Assembly (NCBI RefSeq): GCF_013415885.1
Contig: NZ_CP058910.1
Location: forward strand, 2,914,001 to 2,978,000
Direction of reading: 5' to 3'
From: Halosimplex rubrum
GTDB lineage: Archaea; Halobacteriota; Halobacteria; Halobacteriales; Haloarculaceae
DNA length: 64,000 nt
In this document: piece by piece, positions 36,963 to 44,985 of the stretch
Layout: the number at the start of each line of letters is the position of its first letter
Numbering within the stretch: position 1 is the first letter of the stretch
Notes under the pieces: generated by a model
The model's input: the letters and a program-made list of their open reading frames with translations, nothing else
Database searches by the model: none
What the model was told of the DNA's origin: nothing
Translations under genes and position numbers: made by a program

Positions 36963-37200
36963 CGGTGGACGCGACAAAGCGCGGTGGGGCACACGAAAAT
37001 AAAACAGGTACAGTGAAGACCCGGAGTTCTTTGCCTGACCTCTCCGTGAAAGGGCGTAAACACTCCCACTTGAAGGCGAAATACGCCAGAACAGTGTCCT
37101 CGGCGGAAAGTGGGCTCGATGCCTGTTGAAAACGCCCAGGATCGCTGAGTAAACGATCCGGTAGCCTCGAAGCCGTTTGATCAGGATGTATTACTATGAT
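36963..37200. other. Breakpoint region with no gene
   Basis: Between the GH51 remnant and the TIM-barrel gene there is no coding frame of note. The segment around 37040-37120 (from CCGTGAAAGGGCG on) is not explained. It could be an end of a mobile element or relic sequence. Confidence 0.35.
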
Positions 37201-38043
37201 TTAGTCGATATTTTTGAATTCCTCGACCTGCTTCTGGATCGCCACCTCCGTCGGGAGCCGTTCCACGCTTGAAGCACCGAAAAAGCCATGGACCCCCGTC
37301 GTCTTCTTCATTGAGTAAGCGATGTCTTCGGGTTCTGCGAGGGCGCCTCCGTGCGAGATGACGAAGATATCCCTATCCAGAGCGTCAGCCTCGTCCACAG
37401 CCGCATTGCGGATCTCCTGAATCCGCTCCGAGGCTGTGTCGAGGCCCGACACCTCCTCATTCCCGATGTCGCCACCACGGGTCAGACCGAGGTGAGCGAC
37501 GATTACGTCGCCACCAGCTCGGACCATCTTTCGGGCCTGCTCCTTGTCGAAAACGTACGGCGCAGTCAGCAATCCTTGGTCGCTGGCCAATTCGATCATT
37601 TTGATTTCTTCGTCATATCCCATACCGAGATCTTCGAGTTCTTCACCGAACTTCCCGTCGATAAGACCGTGCGTCGGGAAGTTCTGTACGCCCGAGAATC
37701 CGAGACGCTCGATCTCGTCGAGGAAGACATCCATTTCGCGGAACGGGTCGGTTCCATGGACACCCGCAAGCACTGGTGTATCTTCAATAACGGGAATGAC
37801 TTCACCTGCCATCTCCGTCACGATCTCGTTAGCGTCGCCGTAGGCGAGTAGCCCAGCGTGAGAACCGCGGCCCGCCATCCGATACCTCCCAGAGTTGTAG
37901 ATGATTATAAGGTCGGTCCCGCCCCGTTCAGCAAACTTCGCCGAGATACCGGTTCCGGCACCGGACCCAATTATTGGGTCTCCCGCATCGACCGTCTCCT
38001 GGAGCTTTGCCATTACCTCCTTGCGGCTGAATTTCATACTCAT
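37201..38043 (-). CDS. Phosphoenolpyruvate hydrolase-like TIM-barrel protein
   Basis: 280-residue member of the TIM-barrel family annotated as phosphoenolpyruvate hydrolase-like or signal-transduction TIM barrel. Family features seen are GDPIIGSGAGTGISAKFAE, ADLI-like DLIIIYNSGRYRM, GRGSHAGLLAYGDAN, VLAGVHGTDPF, GFSGVQNFPTHGLIDG, VIVAHLGLTRGG and FVISHGGALAEPEDI. The reaction of most members is not established. Relatives usually lie beside a UPF0261 (Tm-1-like) gene, but none is present here. The ATG at 38043 has a TATA-like GATATAAG 32-39 bases upstream. It marks the end of the glycan island. Confidence 0.8.
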   Translation of the reverse strand: MSMKFSRKEVMAKLQETVDAGDPIIGSGAGTGISAKFAERGGTDLIIIYNSGRYRMAGRGSHAGLLAYGDANEIVTEMAGEVIPVIEDTPVLAGVHGTDPFREMDVFLDEIERLGFSGVQNFPTHGLIDGKFGEELEDLGMGYDEEIKMIELASDQGLLTAPYVFDKEQARKMVRAGGDVIVAHLGLTRGGDIGNEEVSGLDTASERIQEIRNAAVDEADALDRDIFVISHGGALAEPEDIAYSMKKTTGVHGFFGASSVERLPTEVAIQKQVEEFKNID

Positions 38044-38349
38044 GCTAACTTAATTTCATTCTCGAACCGCCGTCTTATATCTCTTTACAGGCGTCCGCAC
38101 GGCTGTGTCACGCAGCCCGACCGTTATTCTAACATCAGTTAACCGAAGTACTCTGTGGAAGGACACTCGGGTTCAGTGGCCTCTATTCGGTTCTCTGTCG
38201 CCTTCTGAGGTTCAGGAACGCCGTCCCGGTAGAAGTTTCTCAGCTAGGTCATTCCCGGGGCAATGAAGATGTCACAACCGGTGAACGACGTCAGCGTCGA
38301 GATCGGTAACCGAATGGTTTCCCACCAGGACTCGTCGTCCGGGGCATGC
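38044..38349. other. 306-base region without a gene
   Basis: Apart from the promoter of the TIM-barrel gene, nothing recognisable is seen. Confidence 0.5.
38075..38082 (-). promoter_or_regulatory. TATA box for the TIM-barrel gene
   Basis: GATATAAG on the minus strand, 32-39 bases before the ATG at 38043. No other AT-rich element is closer. Confidence 0.45.
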
Positions 38350-38545
38350 TGTTTCGTCAGAAACCTCCGATTTCAATACGTCACGCACGGAAATCGAATT
38401 CCGTCGAACGTATATTCAAAGAGGTAAAACGGCGAACCGAACAGTTCACAAATCATTTCCGACACGCCTCATCCGAATCGCCGAAACATGGCTGCAAACC
38501 TTCGCGTTCGCGTGGAACCAGCTAATCTGAACAATGTCAATAAAA
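38350..38545 (+). mobile_element. 3' remnant of an IS6-type element
   Basis: The bases match the transposase segment encoding RFQ...HGNRNSVERVF and KRRT...SFSNCFSH seen in other IS6 copies, followed by AAACATGGCTGCAAACCTTC and the terminal CTAATCTGAACAAT. Stops and shifts make it non-coding. The left part is gone. Its end resembles the copy at 53988 (CTTATCTGAACAC) more than the copy at 15 kb. Confidence 0.7.
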
Positions 38546-38695
38546 CCGGTACAGAGATAATAACTCAGAATCGGTCGTCGAAAGTCACGATTGGTGATTT
38601 TCTACGAGCTTTTTCACGCACGAACCGATCCAGTTCAGATTACTCCGGAGAACGGGGGATGGCTCGTCCCCGCCGACGTCCATTTCTAGCGCTTT

Positions 38696-39001
38696 ATGAC
38701 GAGTGAATCACAGCTCTTCGAGACGCTTAACGACCCGAATCGGATAGCCTTCCGGGTGGAGCTCCCTGACGGGAAATCAACAGCGTTTGCGACGACTGGA
38801 CGGACCGACGTTGCAGTCGGCGAGCGATACTGGAATTCCTACGACGGCGAACTATACCGCGTCACGATCGTCGACGACACGACGGTTGAAGCAGTCCTCG
38901 AATTCGGCTGTGGGGATATCCCCCGATCAGTCTCCTTCGACTGTGAGTGGTTTACTCCAGACGGTAACTCGCTCCACCACATCGCTCCGCAGACCGAGTA
39001 A
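38696..39001 (+). CDS. Small hypothetical protein
   Basis: 101 residues, acidic, no membrane segment: MTSESQLFETLNDPNRIAF, then beta-strand-like stretches (ERYWNSYDGELYRVTIVDD, TVEAVLEFGCGDI). It lies 27 bases before the acetyltransferase-like gene on the same strand and probably shares its transcript. No family is recognised. It starts just after a TATA-poor but AT-rich stretch. Confidence 0.5.
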   Translation: MTSESQLFETLNDPNRIAFRVELPDGKSTAFATTGRTDVAVGERYWNSYDGELYRVTIVDDTTVEAVLEFGCGDIPRSVSFDCEWFTPDGNSLHHIAPQTE

Positions 39002-39028
39002 CCGCCATCACTCTATCGGCTCACCAGT

Positions 39029-39955
39029 ATGTCAGCACTTGCTTTCCCCGTTCGCGACGGTTCGGAACCAGCACCTCTTGACCATTCCTCGCTGGCCAGC
39101 AACAAACCAACCGAACTCGCATCGACGATCCGCGCCGGCGACCACATCTTCGAGCGAACCGTTATCGATTCTCGAAATCGGTTCCCCATTCCCGAGGTGA
39201 AGGCTGTTTACCGACGTCGCGTCATCACTAACGTTGAGCTCACTCGGGAAGGACGTTCATTGTCTGTCAACTTCCAAGAACGGCTCCCTGCCGATGAGTC
39301 GATGGTCGTAGCGCTCCATTCGAGTGATCCCGAGTGGCGTACATACCCGCCAGCGGGAATGCCGGATTTCCCACGACTGGGCGTCGAACCTGATGAAAAA
39401 CCGGACTGGAGGGTCTCACATTGGGAACCCGACCGTGTCACGCCGCCACCTCTCGAGGACGTCACCGACCTCACAGTCCACCGCGTTTGTGGACGAGGGA
39501 GTCGGCGACTCGTCAATCACCTTCTTATCGGTGGTCCGGACGGCCGCATCGACCATCGCCTCGGCGGTGTCGCGAAATGGAAGGCCGGATTCATCGCTAC
39601 CCAAGAGGGGCATCCGTACTCAGTGGCGGTGCTCGCGCAGCCGTACACGTACAGCTACGACGGGGCTCGTGAAGAGCTGTACGTTACACGGCTTGCGAAT
39701 CACCCGAATCGCCCACCGAATACGTCGAGTTGGATGCTTGCGCGTCTTCGAGACTGGGTACGTGAGCATACCGAGCGAGAGCGGCTCATCGCGATCGCCG
39801 GCGTCGACGACAACACTGGCGTCTGCTACCAAGCCGCTGGGTTCGAACTCGATCGGATCAAAACCGTCTCGAGTACTGATTGGGAGAACCGTGAAGGACG
39901 TACTGTGCCCCGTCGCGACGAGTGGACGAAACGAAGGTACATCTCATCAGTATAA
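39029..39955 (+). CDS. GNAT-fold protein, candidate Mom-like acyltransferase
   Basis: 308 residues. The C-terminal 150 look like a GNAT domain of the kind found in phage Mom and its relatives. GGVAKWKAGFIATQEGHPYSVAVLAQPY is followed by VTRLANHPNRPPNTSSWMLARLRDWV (the acyl-CoA-loop region) and AIAGVDDNTGVCYQAAGFELD. Then comes SSTDWENREGRTVPRRDEWTKRRY. The first 130 residues form an unrecognised domain, perhaps DNA-binding. Mom-type enzymes modify adenine in DNA to protect it, and haloarchaeal viruses carry related genes. Assignment rests on pattern recognition only. An ordinary metabolite acetyltransferase is the alternative. Confidence 0.5.
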   Translation: MSALAFPVRDGSEPAPLDHSSLASNKPTELASTIRAGDHIFERTVIDSRNRFPIPEVKAVYRRRVITNVELTREGRSLSVNFQERLPADESMVVALHSSDPEWRTYPPAGMPDFPRLGVEPDEKPDWRVSHWEPDRVTPPPLEDVTDLTVHRVCGRGSRRLVNHLLIGGPDGRIDHRLGGVAKWKAGFIATQEGHPYSVAVLAQPYTYSYDGAREELYVTRLANHPNRPPNTSSWMLARLRDWVREHTERERLIAIAGVDDNTGVCYQAAGFELDRIKTVSSTDWENREGRTVPRRDEWTKRRYISSV

Positions 39956-39966
39956 CATCTAATTAG

Positions 39967-40645
39967 TCAGGCGAACCGTTTCAGCGAGGATTTAGAGATA
40001 TCTCCGAATCGAGTATCCTCCATTACGATATCAAGGATAGCCTCAGGATTGTGGAGTAACCGATGAGAGTTGTGGCGGCCACCGCCTTTTCCCATATTTA
40101 CCTCCTTAGTTTCGATTACCTGGCTGAGCTGCATCTCATCAAGAATATCCCGGAACCGCCGTATCCCAATCGTGTCCATATCTATCGCGTTAGTGATCTG
40201 CTGGTACGCATCGTAGAGTTCACCTGTGATGATGTAATCATCACGCGAGTAAAGTGACTTAGCAGCGATCGAGAGACAAGCTGCTTTCATTTGAGTGGGG
40301 GTACCCTGGAGGAAGTCGCGGAATCGATCCTTTTCAAGTGCGTCTTGGGCTCTTCGCACGTGGTCTTCTTCGACCATGTCAGCTCCCTCACGATCGGCTA
40401 GCTCTCCTGCGGTCCTGAATAACCGCATTGCTTTCCGTGCATCCCCGTGTTCCTGGGCTGAGAAAGCCGCGACAAGAGGAATGACCTCATCAGTAAGAAC
40501 ACCATCACGAAATGCGTCATCACGCCCGCGAAGAATCTCTTGAATTTGATTTGCGTTATATGGGTCGAAGTTGAGTTCTTGGGTCTGGAAGGCACTCTTG
40601 GTGCGTGGGTTCAGCTCGTCGAAGAAGTTGATTTGATTGCTTCGC
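39967..40645 (-). pseudogene. C-terminal fragment of an Orc1/Cdc6 replication initiator
   Basis: The minus-strand frame reads INFFDELNPRTKSAF, QTQELNFDPYNANQIQEIL, RGRDDAFRDGVLTDEVIPLV, AAFSAQEHGDARKAMRLF and the C-terminal winged-helix region (VEEDHVRRAQDALEKD, AYQQITNAIDMDTIGIRRFRDIL), ending at 39967. This is the sensor-2 and winged-helix part of an Orc1/Cdc6 protein. The AAA+ core with Walker A and B is missing: reading upstream, the similarity stops at INFF, exactly where the inverted repeat of the IS1595-type element starts. The missing half is not found on the other side of the element. An origin of the Orc1-linked type may once have been nearby. Confidence 0.8.
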
Positions 40646-40703
40646 TCTTCTGTAGGAGATTGTTGATACTGCTGAGCTGTCGCTGTCGTGTCGAAGAGGA
40701 CAA

Positions 40704-41495
40704 GGACACCGCGTCAGCGGTGTCCGACACGGATGATTCCGCTAGATGTGTTTGGGTCGGAATCGGTCGCAGCGGACCTGTTACAGCAGGTTCGCTGGCG
40801 TGACGGCGTTTCCTGTCCTCGCTGCTGTTCTGACCGAACGGTCAGAAACGGCAGCTACGGGCACTTTCAGCGGTATCTCTGTAAGGATTGCGGCCGCACG
40901 TTCAACGATAAGACCGGCACGATCTTCGCTCACTCGAAGATTGCGCTCCACAAGTGGCTGTTTTCGATCTACGCGTTTTTGCGGTTTAACACGAGTCTCA
41001 GGCAGTTACAGTGCGAAATCGAGGTCACCTACAAAACGATTCACAGGCGTGTCGAGCGCTTCGCTGAAGCGCTCGACGCGCCGTCACTCGATCTCCGTGG
41101 CCCGGTTGAAATTGACGAGTTCTACGTCTCTGTCGGCTTGAAAGGCCGCGAGCGCGACCGCTGGTCGCGCTCTCGCGGCCTCTCTCGACGCGGACGCGGA
41201 ACGTATGATCAAGACAAACCGCCTGTGTTCGTCCTCGTGGATCGTGGCACCGAGCAACGGTACGTTGTGCCAGCGAAATCCGCAGACGAATCGACGATCC
41301 GACTCCTGCTGGCTGACCGCCAGCAGGAGCCTCTCACGGTCTATACCGATGGATTCTGCGCGTACGATCCGCTTGAAGAAGATGAGCAATTCGACCGCGA
41401 ATACGTCGTTCACGGAGACGGTGAATACGCCGACGAGACGGTCCACGTGAACACCTGCGAGAGCCACGCGTCGCTGGCGCGACGGTGGCTCTCGC
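40704..41495 (+). repeat. Series of five hairpins in and before the IS1595 transposase gene
   Basis: Perfect or near-perfect inverted repeats lie at 40704-40725 (9-base arms, loop GTCA), 41048-41080 (15-base arms, one mismatch, loop GCT), 41143-41181 (about 17-base arms with a 2-base bulge, loop GCT), 41303-41329 (11-base perfect arms) and 41457-41495 (11-base perfect arms plus an inner 5-base stem). All but the first lie inside the coding sequence. Confidence 0.85.
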
Positions 41496-41617
41496 CGCAT
41501 CGAGGCATCTCAAAAGATCGCCTCACACAGTATCTCCGAGCGTTCCAACTCAGACGAGAACTCTACCGCAAACCCGGACGAAAAGCGCTCAAACACGCCG
41601 TCAAAGCCACTCTCTGA
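40733..41617 (+). CDS. IS1595-family transposase
   Basis: 294 residues from ATG 40733 (MIPLDVFGSESVAADLL). An N-terminal zinc ribbon (CPRCCSDRTVRNG and CKDCGRTFND) is followed by the ISXO2-like DDE domain: VEIDEFYVSVGLKG (first Asp), VYTDGFCAYDPL (second Asp), and VNTCESHASLARRWLSPHRGISKDRLTQYLRAF carrying the last acidic residue region. The gene is open and intact. Its coding sequence contains five long palindromes, listed separately. The frame extends 15 codons upstream, into the first palindrome, but similarity begins at 40733. Confidence 0.85.
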   Translation: MIPLDVFGSESVAADLLQQVRWRDGVSCPRCCSDRTVRNGSYGHFQRYLCKDCGRTFNDKTGTIFAHSKIALHKWLFSIYAFLRFNTSLRQLQCEIEVTYKTIHRRVERFAEALDAPSLDLRGPVEIDEFYVSVGLKGRERDRWSRSRGLSRRGRGTYDQDKPPVFVLVDRGTEQRYVVPAKSADESTIRLLLADRQQEPLTVYTDGFCAYDPLEEDEQFDREYVVHGDGEYADETVHVNTCESHASLARRWLSPHRGISKDRLTQYLRAFQLRRELYRKPGRKALKHAVKATL

Positions 41618-41756
41618 AATCAACAATGTGCTACACAAGAGCGTATTCAATAAGAGCAGTGATCTGGATAATTCGCCTGCCTCCGTTACATCTCTATTCT
41701 GTAGTGAGTGGTTCTGGAGGGCTGAGATACGGATGTGCCAACCGTTCTATGACCCT

Positions 41757-42107
41757 CTAGGTTGTCGGCGTCCAAATCCCCCGCTGGACGGCCTGCCAGC
41801 CGTAGTTGAGTACGCCAATGAGGCCGATGACCACGAACACCGCCGGAATGAACGTGAGGTCGTCTGTGATGATCACGATCGTTCCCCAGACTGCAAACGC
41901 GGCTGCCTGCAGGAGATGATAGGCGATCGACTCTCCGAAGGGCTTCACACCGTGTAAGGCGACGGCGAAGGCCAAGAGGACAGTCGCGATAAGGGCAGCT
42001 GGAGCAGGCTGATAATAGTCCAGTCCAACAAGTGCGACGGCCACGATAGCGACACCGATGCCGAGGCCGACCCCGAGCGGGGAGATGGATTCGATCTGGG
42101 AGGGCAT
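41757..42107 (-). CDS. Four-helix membrane protein, function unknown
   Basis: 116 residues, almost entirely hydrophobic helices (about 11-28, 34-50, 63-80, 87-104), with a short polar tail (QRGIWTPTT). It has the pattern of many small haloarchaeal membrane proteins of unknown role. It starts a run of several such genes. The ATG at 42107 is the only reasonable start. Confidence 0.6.
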   Translation of the reverse strand: MPSQIESISPLGVGLGIGVAIVAVALVGLDYYQPAPAALIATVLLAFAVALHGVKPFGESIAYHLLQAAAFAVWGTIVIITDDLTFIPAVFVVIGLIGVLNYGWQAVQRGIWTPTT

Positions 42108-42315
42108 ACTGAGAACGTCCGCTTGTGGCTTCTAAAACCTATCCGAGGATTTCGGGCCAGCCAGGGACCAGTGCCTCTGTTGATATCACGTTCCCCAGAC
42201 GTTATTTTGGCGCAATAGCCCTTAGGCAGTCCTCTGTCTTGCTCGTGGTCGAACTGGGACAGTACTACCAGGAATCCCGAATTTCGTGTTATGGCCTGTC
42301 TGTAAACGAGTTCAA

Positions 42316-42732
42316 TCAGCTATGATTGGCCAGCCACCCGCCGACGAGGCCGCCGAGAAAGCCGCCAAGCGCACCGGTGCCGATCATCATCACACCGGCG
42401 AGTGTCATAACCAAGGTCGCTACGACAGTCGACGACCACGATGTCGCAAAACTATGCCAGGTCCGAACCATCGCGGGAAATATCCAGATGTATCCCGGCA
42501 ATCCGCCGAGGATTCCGGCACCGATAGCTGCCTTTCTCGCATTGGCCGCGTCTCGTTTTGCGAGAAACCCAGCGATGAGTCCACCGAAGAATACCATGTT
42601 GATTGAAAAGTAATGCCCCATTCCCGATAGCCAGTAGTCACCAATAACCAGTGGAATCGAAATGAGGCCACCAAGTAGGGCGTACTTCCACGTATGATTA
42701 TTTCGGAGGACGTGGTGGGTGCCGATAGACAT
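42316..42732 (-). CDS. Small membrane protein, DUF5518-like
   Basis: 138 residues from ATG 42732 (MSIGTHHVLRNNHTWKYALLGG). Four helices; the middle (MVFFGGLIAGFLAKRDAANARKAAIGAGILGGLPGY) and the end (GALGGFLGGLVGGWLAN) have the glycine-rich pattern of haloarchaeal DUF5518 proteins. Seven further codons are open upstream. Family membership is from memory of the pattern. No function is known. Confidence 0.6.
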   Translation of the reverse strand: MSIGTHHVLRNNHTWKYALLGGLISIPLVIGDYWLSGMGHYFSINMVFFGGLIAGFLAKRDAANARKAAIGAGILGGLPGYIWIFPAMVRTWHSFATSWSSTVVATLVMTLAGVMMIGTGALGGFLGGLVGGWLANHS

Positions 42733-42841
42733 AATTATCTCCAGAGGATGCAACGCAGGTGAATACGTCGCATTGTTTGGTCCATCTGGCTATAGTTGGT
42801 GAGGTCGCGAGAGTACCGTCGATAGTCCGCCGCAGTCAGTG

Positions 42842-43669
42842 TCACGACTCGGGGAAGACACTTGCTGGGTTGCGGTCGGCGAACGGGCCGACACGACGAT
42901 CCTCGGTCGCGTACTCGTAGAGTGCGGTGCGCGCGACCATGCCGAGGACCTGTGCTGTGATGATCGCCGCGACGACGCAAAGCAGGCCAAGGCCCCCGAC
43001 GATCCATGCAACGATCCCGTGCAGACCGAGGTAGGCAGCCACCAAGAGGAAGATGCCGACGAGTGCACCCGGGAGGACGACCAGCGAGACGCCCAGCGAG
43101 GCACTCACGCTCTCGCCCCAGGTCTCCTTGAATGCGCTCCCACTTTCACGGAGAATGGTGCGCAGATCTGCCGTGTCCTCAACGACGATGACGGGGACCA
43201 CGAAGAAGGTCAGGAGGCCCCACGCGAGGTCGAAGACGAGGCGCGCAGCACTCCCGAGGAAGCCGAACTTGTCGTCGAGGATGTAGAGTACGGTCCCGAG
43301 GGTGGCGGACGTGAGCGCCCACATCGCGACTGCACGGCGCGAGCGCCATGCCGCGCGGAGCCCGTCCTGGACGGTTGGCGTTCCACCGTCGAAGTATTGG
43401 AACGCGCAGTGGGCAACGGCGACGTTGAAGAACGCGCCGAGACTCGAGGTGAGCGCGAGGCCGACGAATATCGCGGCGTACGTGATGAGGTCGTTCGTGA
43501 AGATCGATGCAACGAGACCGTAGTGGAGGGCGACACCGGCCGCGATTGCGAAGCCACTCCCGACGAGCAGGAGACTGCATAGCGGGAGGACTGCGAGACG
43601 GGGGTTCGCCCGGAAGACGTCGAGGCTTCCGTCGACGACGTCAAGCCCACGACTGAACTTCCCGGACAT
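42842..43669 (-). CDS. Six-helix membrane protein, DUF6159-like
   Basis: 275 residues with six or so transmembrane helices. The N-terminus SGKFSRGLDVVDGSLDVFRANPRLAVLPL and the amphipathic segment LRESGSAFKETWGESVSASLG are typical of a family of prokaryotic membrane proteins (glycerophosphodiester-phosphodiesterase-associated-like/DUF6159 type) of unknown function. The C-terminus TALYEYATEDRRVGPFADRNP is cytoplasmic. It resembles the gene at 47858 in overall build. No operon partner is obvious. Confidence 0.65.
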   Translation of the reverse strand: MSGKFSRGLDVVDGSLDVFRANPRLAVLPLCSLLLVGSGFAIAAGVALHYGLVASIFTNDLITYAAIFVGLALTSSLGAFFNVAVAHCAFQYFDGGTPTVQDGLRAAWRSRRAVAMWALTSATLGTVLYILDDKFGFLGSAARLVFDLAWGLLTFFVVPVIVVEDTADLRTILRESGSAFKETWGESVSASLGVSLVVLPGALVGIFLLVAAYLGLHGIVAWIVGGLGLLCVVAAIITAQVLGMVARTALYEYATEDRRVGPFADRNPASVFPES

Positions 43670-43740
43670 ACGGCAGTCTCGTTACTGAGTTGTGATAAGT
43701 CTTCGTCTACCGCTTGTTGGGGGGTTTCAGAGATTAATGG

Positions 43741-44148
43741 CTACTGATAGATCGACATGCTGGTTCGGTATACGACAAGATATGCAGTCACATAGGCGGC
43801 ACCCCAAACAATTGCTTGTGGTAGACGGTTACTCCCGGAGATGGTCACGTCCAGTGCGAGGACACTCACCATCCCGATGATTCCCCATCCGATCTCCGAC
43901 GCGATCAGGACGAACGCAAAATCACCTAACCGACCGAGCGACCAGTCACCAGCAACGACAGGATACGCACCGCCGAACGCCAGCATACCGACGATCAGAT
44001 TCACTGTTGCATCTGCAACCGGGGAGCCGAGGACGGTATTGCTCAGCGACAGTACTGGATACCAGACGATCGTAAAGCCCAGAACTGCCAACAACAGGTC
44101 GTAGGTCGCTGAGAGCCAGGAGCCGATCCCCCGTTCGGCAGTCGCCAT
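43741..44148 (-). CDS. Membrane protein, function unknown
   Basis: 135 residues from ATG 44148 (MATAERGIGSWLSATYDLLLAVLGF). Four helices, small loops. An upstream in-frame start at 44196 would add 16 polar residues and is less likely. It ends 108 bases from the previous gene in the same direction. No family is recognised. Confidence 0.55.
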   Translation of the reverse strand: MATAERGIGSWLSATYDLLLAVLGFTIVWYPVLSLSNTVLGSPVADATVNLIVGMLAFGGAYPVVAGDWSLGRLGDFAFVLIASEIGWGIIGMVSVLALDVTISGSNRLPQAIVWGAAYVTAYLVVYRTSMSIYQ

Positions 44149-44255
44149 ACTCGTCCTTCGTAGTGGCCGTATGAGATGTTTGTGGTCGAGCAGCACTGCG
44201 GAATCGAATTCGAGTGACGCAATTCTTTAGGGAGGATCTGCTGTCACTCGCGGTC

Positions 44256-44938
44256 GTGTTAAGTTAAGCATGATTCCACCAGACGGCGTGAGCTTGGAGC
44301 CATGTTTCGGCAGTCGGCGGTTCGACGTGGCTGAAACAGTTTGAGAACGAAGATGTTCGACGTTCCACCTCACGAAAGACACGTTCAACCGCATTTCGAT
44401 GGCCGTGTTGCTGAACGCGGTAGCTGAGACCTTCTTTGCGGAGTCCGCCGATCAGGTCGTCGGCGTCATCGACGAGAAACATGGCGTCTTCGACGGCATG
44501 TTTCTCGGTGAGTTCGGTGAGAAACTCCCGAGCGATTGCGATCGTATACGTCGGAAACAGCCGTGCGTGGAGGATTCTGTTCGTTTCTGGGTCGACGGCG
44601 GCGTACAGCCAGTACTGCTCGTCGTTGATCCGGATCGCCTTCTGATCGACCGCAACGCGATCCGGGCTTTCACCAGCAGCTGGCTGTAGATCGGCTTTCT
44701 GAACCCAATTGTGAACCGCTGTCCGACTGCGTTTGACACCCAAGTCCTCAAGTAACACAACTGTATTCGAAAGTGATAGTCCTGCAAGGTGGTGACGAAT
44801 ACCCTTTTCAACGATCGGGCAGGGTGTCCGCTCTCGCTCCACAAAATCCAAGTCGATCCATCCAGTAGACTCGCTGAGGCGGTTGGATTCGGGCATAGAT
44901 CATTCGAATCTCTAACCGCCTCATCCTTAACTTAACAC
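44256..44938 (-). mobile_element. Complete IS6-family insertion sequence with target duplication
   Basis: Terminal inverted repeat GTGTTAAGTTAAG at both ends. The seven bases CGCGGTC occur directly before (44249-44255) and directly after (44939-44945) the element, a target-site duplication close to the eight bases usual for IS6. It inserted between membrane-protein genes and is the best-preserved copy by this test. Confidence 0.85.
44264..44896 (-). CDS. IS6-family transposase
   Basis: 210 residues: SLSNTVVLLEDLGVKRSRTAVHNWVQKADLQ (HTH), VAVDQKAIRI (first Asp; the following Glu-Thr-Val of the other copies is Gln-Lys-Ala here), FLVDDADDL (second Asp) and RNAVERVFREVERR (Glu). Full length without stops. 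It has diverged from the 15-kb copy and from the 54-kb copy, so at least three lineages of this family have entered the region. Confidence 0.88.
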   Translation of the reverse strand: MPESNRLSESTGWIDLDFVERERTPCPIVEKGIRHHLAGLSLSNTVVLLEDLGVKRSRTAVHNWVQKADLQPAAGESPDRVAVDQKAIRINDEQYWLYAAVDPETNRILHARLFPTYTIAIAREFLTELTEKHAVEDAMFLVDDADDLIGGLRKEGLSYRVQQHGHRNAVERVFREVERRTSSFSNCFSHVEPPTAETWLQAHAVWWNHA

Positions 44939-44985
44939 CGCGGTCACTCGCTCCGTCAAGATACTATTTACGGGGGTAACTGGAG

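Larger units (their letters stand above)
40646..41645 (+). mobile_element. IS1595-type (ISH4-like) insertion sequence
   Basis: The ends form a 27-base imperfect inverted repeat with about 22 matches: CGCTCTTCTGTAGGAGATTG on the left against CGCTCTTGTGTAGCACATTG (reverse complement) on the right. They enclose one transposase gene. No clear target duplication was found, in line with a rearrangement that removed the N-terminal half of the neighbouring orc gene. Confidence 0.7.

Noticed and set aside
42839-43582. 247-codon acidic plus-strand frame
   Set aside because: Antisense to a six-helix membrane protein; hydrophobic codons read backward give Glu/Asp/Arg-rich sequence.
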